Below are positions 1 through 5,972 of a DNA stretch of 5,972 nucleotides, piece after piece. Origin of the DNA: Novosphingobium sp. (lineage in GTDB: Bacteria > Pseudomonadota > Alphaproteobacteria > Sphingomonadales > Sphingomonadaceae); the NCBI GenBank assembly GCA_028697875.1, contig JAQVEQ010000171.1:1-5972 (forward strand), given 5' to 3'. How positions within the stretch are numbered: the stretch's first letter is position 1; every line of letters starts with the position of its first letter. The notes beneath the pieces were generated by a model. It did no database searches. It saw nothing but the letters and a program-made list of their open reading frames with translations, and was not told the DNA's origin. Both the position numbers and the translations under genes were made by a program.

Positions 1-1393
1 CATCCTCCGCCCCGGCGGTGCGCAGCCGTTCCAGCACGAGCCGTTCGTGGGCGGCATGCTGGTCGACGATCACCAGTCCGTCCGCCGCCTCGGCCACGAT
101 ATAGGTATTGGCGACTTGCCCGCGCGCAATGCCCAGCGGGTATTCGGCGGCGTCTTCCGGCAATTCCCCGGCCTGCTCGGCCCGCCCCGCCGGAGCAGCC
201 GCCTCGGGCGGGGCCATGACGTCCGCTTCGTAGGAACGCCAGGCCTGCCCGGCTTCGCGTACGGCGGAGAAAGGGCGCGACCAGTCGCGTCCGGTGAAGA
301 TCGAGCGCAAGGCGGGGGACGGTTCGTCCCGGCGGATCTCCCCGCTTGCCGGTTCGACCTGCCAGCGGGCCATGGCGTCTTCAGCCGGGGCCTGGGCGCT
401 GCGGCGGTCGCCGGTGGACAGGGCCTGGCGCAGGCCCGAGACGATGAAGCCGCGCACGGCCGCCGCGTCGCGGAAGCGGACTTCGGTCTTGGCCGGATGG
501 ACGTTCACGTCGACCTCTTCCGGCGGCAGGTCGAGGAACAGTGCCAGGACCGCGTGCCGGTCGCGCGCGAGCATGTCGGCATAGGCGCCGCGCACTGCGC
601 CGGTCAGCAGGCGGTCCTTCACCGGGCGGCCGTTGACGAACAGGTACTGGTGATCGGCCACGCCGCGATTGTAGGTCGGCAGGCCAGCCACCCCGGTCAG
701 CCGCATGGGCCCGCGCTCCAGTTCGATGGTGACGCCGTTTTCGCCCAGTTCGCGCGCGACGATCTGGGCGACCCTCGTGGCCAGCCCTTCCCCGCCCTGC
801 ACGGCGAAGACGCGCCGTCCGTCATGCTCCAGCGTAAAGCCGATGTCGGGCCGGGCCAGCGCCAGGCGGCGGACGACGTCGAGGCAGGCGGCATATTCGC
901 TGCGCGGCGTGCGCAGGAACTTGCGCCGGGCGGGCACCTTGCCGAACAGGTGTTCCACCCGCACCCGGGTGCCGGGCGGCAGGGCGGCAGGACCTTCCTC
1001 GGTCACCGCGCCGTGGTCGACCACCCGCTTCCAGCCCTGCTCCGCGCCGCGCACGCGGCTTTCCAGCGTCAGGCGGGCGACGCTGGCGATGGACGGCAGC
1101 GCTTCGCCCCGGAAGCCGAGAGTGGCAACCTGTTCGATCGCTTCGTCGGGCAGTTTCGAAGTCGCGTGGCGTTCCAGCGCCAGCGCCATGTCGTCCGCCG
1201 ACATGCCGCAGCCGTCGTCGGTCACTTCGATTTTCGACAGTCCGCCCTCGCCCAGCGAAACGGCAATCCGCGTGGCCCCGGCATCGATCGCGTTTTCGAC
1301 CAGTTCCTTGAGTGCGGAGGATGGCCGCTCGACCACTTCGCCCGCGGCAATGCGGTTGACCAGCGTTTCGGGGAGGCGGCGAATAACGGGCAT
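1..1393 (-). CDS. mutL: DNA mismatch repair protein MutL, endonuclease type (partial, C-terminus cut by window edge)
   Basis: MutL is the ATP-driven mediator of mismatch repair: it is recruited by mismatch-bound MutS and licenses strand incision. The first 464 codons are visible; the family is usually about 600 residues, so the C-terminal domain is cut off at position 1. The GHKL ATPase motifs are in order: NRIAAGEVVERP (13-24), ELVENAIDAGAT (30-41, with catalytic-type E30 and Mg-binding N34), DDGCGM (59-64), RHATSKL (75-81) and GFRGEAL (93-99). FVNGRPV (252-258) and VNVHPAKTEVRF with K302 close the N-terminal half. An Ala/Pro-rich linker follows at about 330-430. The C-terminal domain then opens with DQHAAHERLVLE (444-455), which fits the DQHAx2Ex4E nuclease metal-binding motif. 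The start at 1393 is set by an in-frame TAG four codons upstream (1403-1405) and an AGGA ribosome site. The gene is divergent from mreB. No frameshift was seen. Confidence 0.97.
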   Translation of the reverse strand, partial: MPVIRRLPETLVNRIAAGEVVERPSSALKELVENAIDAGATRIAVSLGEGGLSKIEVTDDGCGMSADDMALALERHATSKLPDEAIEQVATLGFRGEALPSIASVARLTLESRVRGAEQGWKRVVDHGAVTEEGPAALPPGTRVRVEHLFGKVPARRKFLRTPRSEYAACLDVVRRLALARPDIGFTLEHDGRRVFAVQGGEGLATRVAQIVARELGENGVTIELERGPMRLTGVAGLPTYNRGVADHQYLFVNGRPVKDRLLTGAVRGAYADMLARDRHAVLALFLDLPPEEVDVNVHPAKTEVRFRDAAAVRGFIVSGLRQALSTGDRRSAQAPAEDAMARWQVEPASGEIRRDEPSPALRSIFTGRDWSRPFSAVREAGQAWRSYEADVMAPPEAAAPAGRAEQAGELPEDAAEYPLGIARGQVANTYIVAEAADGLVIVDQHAAHERLVLERLRTAGAED

Positions 1394-1400
1394 CGCGCCA

Positions 1401-1404
1401 TCCT
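1401..1404 (-). promoter_or_regulatory. Ribosome binding site of mutL
   Basis: AGGA on the minus strand lies seven bases before the ATG at 1393-1391. Another ATG at 1401-1399 is in a different frame and soon fails, so this site supports the start chosen for MutL. Confidence 0.6.
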
Positions 1405-1499
1405 AGCCGCGTAACGCGCCAAATTCGAGACGAGCGGTGCAAAACTGCGGCATCTTTCGACACAATTTTTTGGCCTATCCCGGCGCTTTGGGCTAAGGA

Positions 1500-1523
1500 C
1501 CCGGCACACTTGCCTTTGCCGGG
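1500..1523. repeat. Perfect 7-bp inverted repeat upstream of mreB
   Basis: CCCGGCA (1500-1506) is matched exactly by TGCCGGG (1517-1523) across a 10-base loop. The stem is GC-rich and would fold in RNA if transcription starts upstream, or could serve as a dyad operator in DNA. No T-run follows, so it does not look like an intrinsic terminator. In GC-rich DNA a 7-bp repeat can also arise by chance. Confidence 0.4.
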
Positions 1524-1534
1524 CCGCAATTTGC

Positions 1535-1562
1535 GATTCCCGCCCGGAAATCATACGGATTC
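1535..1562. promoter_or_regulatory. Pair of GANTC (CcrM-type) methylation sites just upstream of mreB
   Basis: GATTC occurs at 1535-1539 and again at 1558-1562, 23 bases apart, with the second ending four bases before the mreB ATG. GANTC is the target of the cell-cycle methyltransferase CcrM in alphaproteobacteria, and such sites in promoters can be read by the regulator GcrA. The sites are seen directly; a regulatory role is inference and depends on the alphaproteobacterial assignment. Confidence 0.35.
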
Positions 1563-1566
1563 GTCG

Positions 1567-2613
1567 ATGAGTTCTTTTCTTTCGCAGTTTTTCAAGTTCG
1601 GCTCGCAGAACATGGCAATCGACCTGGGGACGGCCAACACGCTGGTCTACGTCCAGGATCGCGGCATCGTTCTGAACGAGCCTTCCGTGGTCGCCATCGA
1701 GACGATCAACGGGATCAAGAAGGTCAAGGCCGTCGGCGACGATGCGAAGATGATGATGGGCAAGACGCCCGACAATATCGAAGCGATCCGTCCGCTGCGC
1801 GACGGCGTCATTGCCGACATCGAAATCGCGGAAGAAATGATCAAGCACTTCATCCGCAAGGTCCACGGCAAGAAGAGCATGTTCCGTTATCCGGAAATCG
1901 TGATCTGCGTGCCTTCGGGCTCGACTTCGGTCGAACGCCGCGCGATCCGCGATGCGGCGTCCAATGCGGGCGCCAGCCAGGTCTATCTCATTCTCGAACC
2001 CATGGCGGCCGCGATCGGCGCCGACATGCCGGTGACGGAGCCGGTGGGGTCGATGGTCGTCGATATCGGCGGCGGCACCACTGAAGTCGCCGTCCTGTCG
2101 CTGCGCGGCCTTGCCTACACCACCAGCGTGCGCACCGGCGGCGACAAGATGGACGAAGCGATCGTCTCCTACGTCCGCCGCCATCACAACCTCCTGATCG
2201 GCGACGCCACGGCGGAACGGATCAAGAAGGATTACGGTTGCGCCACCGTGCCGGAAGACGGCGTGGGCGAAGCGATCACGCTCAAGGGACGCGACCTCGT
2301 CAACGGCGTGCCCAAGGAAATCACGATCAACCAGGCGAATATCGCCGAAGCCCTGTCGGAACCGATCAGTGCGATTGTCGAAGGCGTGCGGATCGCGCTG
2401 GAAAACACCGCGCCCGAACTGGCGGCCGACATCGTCGATCAGGGTATTGTGCTGACTGGCGGCGGTGCGTTGATCATCGGACTGGACGAACATTTGCGGG
2501 AGGAAACGGGCCTGCCCGTGAGCGTGGCGGAGGACCCGCTGTCCTGCGTGGCGCTCGGCACGGGTCGGGCGATGGAAGACCCGATCTTTCGCGGCGTGTT
2601 GATGACCGCCTGA
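1567..2613 (+). CDS. mreB: Rod shape-determining protein MreB (bacterial actin)
   Basis: MreB is the actin-like ATPase that forms short membrane-bound filaments and positions the side-wall peptidoglycan machinery. The product is 348 residues, the normal family length. The N-terminus is short and phenylalanine-rich (FLSQFFKF, 4-11), fitting a membrane-binding amphipathic segment. Actin-fold nucleotide motifs are present: phosphate 1 DLGTANT (19-25), phosphate 2 DIGGGTTEVAVL (from D166), and the adenosine motif LTGGGALI with G298-G300 near the C-terminus. The ATG at 1567 is preferred over an in-frame TTG at 1510 because it gives the standard N-terminus; the 19 extra codons from 1510 would read through the intergenic inverted repeat. 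The ribosome site is weak (GGA at 1557-1559). This is the first gene of the mreBCD-mrdA operon; its TGA overlaps a following ATG (TGATG). Confidence 0.98.
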   Translation: MSSFLSQFFKFGSQNMAIDLGTANTLVYVQDRGIVLNEPSVVAIETINGIKKVKAVGDDAKMMMGKTPDNIEAIRPLRDGVIADIEIAEEMIKHFIRKVHGKKSMFRYPEIVICVPSGSTSVERRAIRDAASNAGASQVYLILEPMAAAIGADMPVTEPVGSMVVDIGGGTTEVAVLSLRGLAYTTSVRTGGDKMDEAIVSYVRRHHNLLIGDATAERIKKDYGCATVPEDGVGEAITLKGRDLVNGVPKEITINQANIAEALSEPISAIVEGVRIALENTAPELAADIVDQGIVLTGGGALIIGLDEHLREETGLPVSVAEDPLSCVALGTGRAMEDPIFRGVLMTA

Positions 2614-2699
2614 TGGACGTATTCCGGCGACCCGATAACGGCGCCGGCCAGGAATGGGCAGGGCTTTCGGGCCCTCCCCCCAAGGGGAGAAGGCGCTGA
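2613..2699 (+). other. Candidate 28-codon coupling ORF between mreB and mreC
   Basis: An ATG at 2613-2615 shares its A with the mreB stop TGA (2611-2613). Its frame stays open for 28 codons and ends in TGA at 2697-2699, whose A is the first base of the mreC ATG. It therefore fills the 85-nt gap exactly, with TGATG at both ends. The peptide begins MDVFRRPDNGAG and ends PPPKGRRR. That C-terminus is encoded by the mreC ribosome site, so the peptide itself need not matter. There is no clear ribosome site of its own; it would depend on reinitiation after mreB. I recognise no protein family. It may be a coincidence of a GC-rich spacer. Confidence 0.25.
2661..2693 (+). promoter_or_regulatory. mreC ribosome binding site inside a hairpin, with a second small stem upstream
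   Basis: The purine stretch AAGGGGAGAAGG (2682-2693) is a strong Shine-Dalgarno region: GGAG lies nine and AAGG five bases before the ATG at 2699. It decides the mreC start. CTCCCC (2674-2679) is exactly complementary to GGGGAG (2684-2689) with a CCAA loop, so the site can be masked. Just upstream, GGGC (2661-2664) can pair with GCCC (2671-2674), sharing base 2674 with the first stem. There is no following T-run, so termination is unlikely. Confidence 0.5.
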
Positions 2700-3586
2700 T
2701 GGCGCCGCCGTCATCTCGACACTCGGGCTTTTCGCGCAAGGCGCAGTTCAGCCTGTTCACCGGCTATGTTCTGGCGGGCGCTGGCGCCCTCGCCGGTGCC
2801 GTCCTGCTGGCCGTTTCGCTGTTCAATCCCGGTGCCTTTTCCGGCCTGCGCGCCGTGGCGAGCGATCTCGCGGCCCCGGCAGGCGAACTGGGCGCTGAGG
2901 CGCGTACCGACACGCAGGGGCTGTTCGGCACTCTCGCCGGATTTTTCCTCTCGGGCAGCAAGAACGCCGCATTGAAGGAAGAGAACGAGATTGCCCGTAT
3001 CCGCCTGGCGGAAGCCGACGCCGTGCGGGAGGAAAACAAACGGCTCAAGGCCCTGCTGGGCTTGCGCGAAGAGGATGTGAAGCCGGTGGCGATGGCCCGC
3101 CTGATCGGCTCCACGTCTTCCAGTACGCGCCGCTTCGCCTATCTTTCCGCCGGCACGAAGGACGGAGTCGAACCGGGCATGCCAGTGCGCAGCCCGCGCG
3201 GTCTTGTCGGGCGCGTGCTCGAAGCCGGATCGCACAGTTCGCGCGTCCTGTTGCTGACCGACAGCGAAAGCCTGGTCCCGGTGCGCCGGACGAAAGGCGA
3301 TGTCGTCGCCTTTGCCGAAGGGCGTGCGGACGGCACCTTGCGCTTGAGGCTGGTCAATCTCGGCATCAACCCGATCCGGGTGGGCGATGTGTTCGTGACC
3401 TCCGGTGCGGGCGGGCTCTACCGGCCCGGCATCGCCGTGGCAGTCGCCACGAAGCTCAACCGCGACGGGGCGATCGCCCGGGTGCTGAGCGATCCGGCGG
3501 CGACCGATTTCGTGGCGGTCGATCCGATCTGGCAACCCGAAGCGCAAGCGGTTGCCAGTGCGCAACAGCGCCGGGCCCTGCGGTAA
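2699..3586 (+). CDS. mreC: Rod shape-determining protein MreC
   Basis: MreC is a bitopic inner-membrane protein whose periplasmic part activates PBP2 and links it to the MreB-MreD complex. The product is 295 residues, within the usual 270-370 range. It shows a short basic cytoplasmic leader (GFSRKAQF, 10-17), one membrane segment at about 19-42, a charged heptad-like coiled coil at about 88-120 (KNAALKEENEIARI onward), and then a beta-rich domain from about 125. The C-terminal part contains GDVFVTSGAGGLYRPG, the typical MreC signature. An upstream in-frame ATG at 2654 would add 15 residues, but the start at 2699 has the strong ribosome site and the expected N-terminus. The stop TAA (3584-3586) overlaps the mreD ATG by one base. 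The tail after about residue 275 is Ala/Gln/Arg-rich and probably disordered. Confidence 0.96.
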   Translation: MAPPSSRHSGFSRKAQFSLFTGYVLAGAGALAGAVLLAVSLFNPGAFSGLRAVASDLAAPAGELGAEARTDTQGLFGTLAGFFLSGSKNAALKEENEIARIRLAEADAVREENKRLKALLGLREEDVKPVAMARLIGSTSSSTRRFAYLSAGTKDGVEPGMPVRSPRGLVGRVLEAGSHSSRVLLLTDSESLVPVRRTKGDVVAFAEGRADGTLRLRLVNLGINPIRVGDVFVTSGAGGLYRPGIAVAVATKLNRDGAIARVLSDPAATDFVAVDPIWQPEAQAVASAQQRRALR

Positions 3587-4137
3587 TGGTCGAATATCGT
3601 TCGACCGCGCGCCGCGACCGTTACGGGTCGCAGATCAACCGGGCCCACTCGCCGCTGATTGCCCTCGTGGTGCCCTGGGCCTCGATCGTGCTGGGATCGC
3701 TGATGCCGCTTTTCCCGCTGATCTCATCCATGCCGCTCTTGCCGCCGATGGGCTTCATGCTGTTCATCGCGTGGCGGCTCGTCCGGCCGGGGCTCCTGCC
3801 GGTATGGGCCGGTCTTCCGCTCGGCTTGGTCGACGACCTGTTCAGCGGGCAGCCGCTGGGCAGCGCGATTCTGCTGTGGTCGCTGATCCTTCTCGCGCTC
3901 GACCAGTTCGAGGCGCGGTTCCCGTGGGGCGGCTTCGCTCAGGAATGGCTTCTCGCAACGGTGGTGACAGTGGCCTACATCCTCGCCAGCGCGTTCATCG
4001 CCGGTACGGGGGTACGGGACATGCTCTCCCTCCTCGCGCCGCAACTCTTGCTGTCGGTGCTCCTGTTTCCCATCTTCGGGCGTATGGTTGCGTTCCTCGA
4101 CCGTTTCCGCCTCAGGCGTTTCCGGACGGTCGGGTAA
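3586..4137 (+). CDS. mreD: Rod shape-determining protein MreD
   Basis: MreD is the small polytopic inner-membrane partner of MreC and MreB in the elongasome. The product has 183 residues, slightly longer than the 162 of E. coli. A basic N-terminal stretch (residues 5-19, many Arg) precedes about five hydrophobic segments at roughly 23-46, 51-66, 69-86, 90-106, 120-141 and 146-168; the first ones are short and Pro-rich, so the exact count is uncertain. The conserved MreD motif appears as GLVDDLFSGQPLG (80-92). The C-terminus is basic (FRLRRFR). Start and stop are both in TAATG junctions: one base is shared with mreC upstream and one with mrdA downstream. There is no clear ribosome site of its own, so translation is probably coupled to mreC. 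Sequence identity in this family is low, so the call leans on both motif and position. Confidence 0.94.
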   Translation: MVEYRSTARRDRYGSQINRAHSPLIALVVPWASIVLGSLMPLFPLISSMPLLPPMGFMLFIAWRLVRPGLLPVWAGLPLGLVDDLFSGQPLGSAILLWSLILLALDQFEARFPWGGFAQEWLLATVVTVAYILASAFIAGTGVRDMLSLLAPQLLLSVLLFPIFGRMVAFLDRFRLRRFRTVG

Positions 4138-5972
4138 TGCCGCGCAACAGGTTCACGCAACACGTCACCCAGGCGACGCTGCAGCACAGGTTCGACCGCC
4201 GCAGCATGGTGGTCGGCGCCATGCAAGGCGGCGTCGGGCTCCTGCTCGCCGCGCGTATGGCCTATATCTCCGTGGCCGAGAACGAGAAATACCAGATGGA
4301 GGCGGAGAGCAACCGGGTGAACCTGGCGCTTATCCCGCCGCGCCGGGGCTGGATTCTCGACCGCAACGGCGCGCCGCTGGCATCCAACAAGGCGGATTTC
4401 CGCGTCGATATCATCCCCGACCGGATGCAGGATCCTGCGAGTGAGACCGATACCCTGGGTAAGCTGCTACAACTGAGCGCTGTCCAGGTGCAGGACCTCA
4501 AGGACAAGATCGAGGATTCCAGCGGATGGCAGCCGATCGAAGTCGCCAGCGGGCTCGACTGGGACCGGTTCGCGGCGGTCAGCGTCCGCTTGCCCGACCT
4601 GCCCGGGGTCGTCCCGCAGCGCGGTTACAGCCGCTATTACCCCACCGGCCCTTCGGTCGGGCATCTGGTCGGCTATGTCGGAACCGCATCGGCTGCGGAA
4701 TACGAAAAGGAAAAGATCCCGCTGCTGGTGACGCCCGGCTTCAAGCTGGGCAAGGACGGGATCGAGAAGCAGTTCGAGCAGATCCTGCGCGGGCAGCCGG
4801 GCGCGCGCAGGATGGAAGTAACGGCCAGCGGCCGCATCGTGCGCGATCTCGACACGCGCGAGGACATACAGGGCAAGCCGGTCCAGCTGACGATCGACGG
4901 CCCCTTGCAGGACTATGCCGCGCGCCGGATCGGCCTTGAATCCGGCTCGGTCGTGGTGGTCGACTGCCATACCGGCGATCTGTTGTGCATGGCGTCCATG
5001 CCCAGTTTCGACCCCAACAGCTTTTCCGACGGCATTGGCCGGATCGAATGGAAGATGCTGTCGCAGGACGACCATGTTCCCTTGCGCAACAAGGTGCTGA
5101 AGGGCCTCTATCCGCCGGGGTCGACGGTCAAGCCGATGGTGGCGATGTCCTTCCTCGAGGCCGGGCTCGATCCGTCCGCTACCACCTATTGCGGCGGCGG
5201 CCTGCGGGTCGGCAACCGCGTGTTCCACTGCTGGGATCGCCGCGGTCACGGCCAGGTCGACATGGCCAAAGGCATCTACAAGAGCTGCGACGTCTATTTC
5301 TATCATTTCGCCCAGCAGCTCGGGATGGATGTCATCGCCCCGATGGCCCGTCGCCTGGGCCTGGGGCAGGAGTTCCCCCTTCCCGTCCTCAGCCAGTTCT
5401 ATGGCACGGTGCCCGATCCGGCCTGGAAGCTGAAGAAATACGGGCGCGAATGGCAGCCTTACGACACGGTGAACGCCACGATCGGGCAAGGTTACATGCT
5501 GGCCAATCCGTTGCAGCTGGCGGTGATGGCCTCGCGCCTGGCGACCGGACGCAAGCTTATGCCGCGCCTGATCCTGGGCGACGACAAGCCGCACATCGAA
5601 TCCATGGGGTTCCATGGCGATCACGTGCAGGTCATCCAGAATGCGATGAACGAAGTGGTCAATGGGCGTGGTACCGCGGGCCGCGCCCGCCTGCCGCTTC
5701 AGGACATCCAGATGGCGGGCAAGACCGGAACGGCGCAGGTCGTCTCGCTCAACGTGTCGAGCGGCAAGGGCGGACCGTGGAAATATCGCGACCACGGCCT
5801 GTTCATCTTCTTCGCGCCCTTCGACAATCCGCGTTATGCCGGGGCCGTGGTGATCGAGCATGGCGGCGGGTCGAGTGCGGCCTACCCGATCGCGCGCGAT
5901 GTCTGCACCTACCTGTTCGACCGCCAGCTCGGCCTGGAAAAGCTGCACGAGCTGGAAAAGCAATGGGGCGGG
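4137..5972 (+). CDS. mrdA: Penicillin-binding protein 2, elongasome D,D-transpeptidase (partial, no stop in window)
   Basis: PBP2 is the class B transpeptidase that crosslinks new side-wall peptidoglycan, working with the glycosyltransferase RodA. The frame is open for 612 codons and runs off the right edge; E. coli PBP2 has 633 residues. One membrane anchor lies at about 24-46 after a basic cytoplasmic tail. The class B N-terminal signature PPRRGWILDRNGAPLASN is at 67-84. Transpeptidase motifs are complete: SxxK as S329-T-V-K332 in LYPPGSTVKPM, the second motif as S383-C-D385 (the SxD form normal for PBP2, not SxN), and K529-T-G-T in MAGKTGTAQV. Cysteines C352, C365 and C384 with H371 surround the active-site region. 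The ATG overlaps the mreD stop (TAATG), with only a weak GGA at 4124-4126 upstream. The gene downstream is expected to be rodA. A long open frame on the opposite strand is its shadow. Confidence 0.97.
   Translation, partial: MPRNRFTQHVTQATLQHRFDRRSMVVGAMQGGVGLLLAARMAYISVAENEKYQMEAESNRVNLALIPPRRGWILDRNGAPLASNKADFRVDIIPDRMQDPASETDTLGKLLQLSAVQVQDLKDKIEDSSGWQPIEVASGLDWDRFAAVSVRLPDLPGVVPQRGYSRYYPTGPSVGHLVGYVGTASAAEYEKEKIPLLVTPGFKLGKDGIEKQFEQILRGQPGARRMEVTASGRIVRDLDTREDIQGKPVQLTIDGPLQDYAARRIGLESGSVVVVDCHTGDLLCMASMPSFDPNSFSDGIGRIEWKMLSQDDHVPLRNKVLKGLYPPGSTVKPMVAMSFLEAGLDPSATTYCGGGLRVGNRVFHCWDRRGHGQVDMAKGIYKSCDVYFYHFAQQLGMDVIAPMARRLGLGQEFPLPVLSQFYGTVPDPAWKLKKYGREWQPYDTVNATIGQGYMLANPLQLAVMASRLATGRKLMPRLILGDDKPHIESMGFHGDHVQVIQNAMNEVVNGRGTAGRARLPLQDIQMAGKTGTAQVVSLNVSSGKGGPWKYRDHGLFIFFAPFDNPRYAGAVVIEHGGGSSAAYPIARDVCTYLFDRQLGLEKLHELEKQWGG

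Larger units (their letters stand above)
1394..1566. promoter_or_regulatory. Divergent mutL / mreB intergenic region
   Basis: These 173 bases separate two divergent genes and must contain at least one promoter for each. The stretch around 1436-1475 is clearly richer in A and T than its surroundings and includes a run of six T (1466-1471), as expected near a promoter. I could not find a good -35/-10 pair on either strand; the best plus-strand candidate, TTGGCC (1470-1475) then 16 bases then GCTAAG (1492-1497), is weak. A 7-bp inverted repeat and two GANTC sites, listed separately, lie on the mreB side. The role is inferred from gene arrangement; no exact promoter is claimed. Confidence 0.5.

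Noticed and set aside
47..1414. A 455-codon plus-strand open frame opposite mutL
   Set aside because: It is antisense to a MutL reading frame with every expected ATPase motif; its own translation has no recognisable domain.
1531..1559. TTGCGA with a TACGGA 17 bases later as a mreB promoter giving a leaderless message
   Set aside because: The -10 element matches the consensus at only two positions, so there is too little support.
1510..1566. A TTG start that would extend MreB by 19 residues
   Set aside because: The extension reads through the inverted repeat and has no ribosome site; the ATG at 1567 gives the family's normal length and N-terminal membrane-binding segment.
2661..2690. An intrinsic terminator between mreB and mreC
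   Set aside because: Stems are present, but no T-run follows and the second stem overlaps the mreC ribosome site. Read-through into the rest of the operon is far more likely.
2654..2698. An upstream in-frame start that would extend MreC by 15 residues
   Set aside because: The extension would be encoded by the hairpin and ribosome site region. The ATG at 2699 has a strong purine-rich site at the right distance and gives the usual MreC N-terminus.
1222..2760. A 512-codon minus-strand open frame crossing the start of mutL, the intergenic region and all of mreB
   Set aside because: It runs through the non-coding region and antisense to the well-conserved mreB, with low-complexity His/Arg/Asp-rich content. 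It is a GC-bias shadow.
4467..5963. A 498-codon open frame on the minus strand opposite mrdA
   Set aside because: It lies wholly antisense to PBP2, whose catalytic motifs are all intact. Its composition (His, Arg, Asp and Ala-rich) is the usual product of reading a GC-rich gene backwards. I see no family motif in it.

Overview
The window is a compact, GC-rich (about 60-65% by eye) piece of chromosome carrying a core housekeeping locus. The proteins look alphaproteobacterial, most likely from the order Sphingomonadales (Sphingomonas, Novosphingobium or Erythrobacter relatives). This placement rests on the mreB-mreC-mreD-mrdA order, the style of the MreC N-terminus (a short basic leader with GFSRKAQFSLF before the membrane segment), and a MutL of the nicking type. 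It is inferred from protein style, not from a database search.

Layout: (1) Positions 1-1393, minus strand: the N-terminal 464 codons of mutL, cut by the left window edge inside its C-terminal endonuclease domain. (2) Positions 1394-1566: a 173-bp divergent intergenic region that must hold the mutL and mreB promoters. It contains an AT-rich patch, a perfect 7-bp inverted repeat and two GANTC sites, but no convincing consensus promoter. (3) Positions 1567-5972, plus strand: the elongasome operon mreB, mreC, mreD, mrdA (PBP2). The last gene is still open at the right edge after 612 codons.

How the genes work together: MreB filaments bind the inner face of the membrane. MreC and MreD link them to the periplasmic side, where PBP2 crosslinks new peptidoglycan along the side wall. 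PBP2's usual partner, the glycosyltransferase RodA, is commonly encoded next and would be expected just beyond the window. Genes are packed tightly: mreC/mreD and mreD/mrdA each overlap by one base in a TAATG junction.

The only gap in the operon, 85 nt between mreB and mreC, is spanned exactly by a 28-codon open frame that joins mreB and mreC through TGATG overlaps at both ends. A hairpin there covers the mreC ribosome binding site. This arrangement is the most interesting non-textbook signal in the window. A second is a possible Cys3His metal site beside the PBP2 active site. I found no mobile element, CRISPR array, tRNA, rRNA or novel multi-gene system; the gene content is ordinary and conserved.
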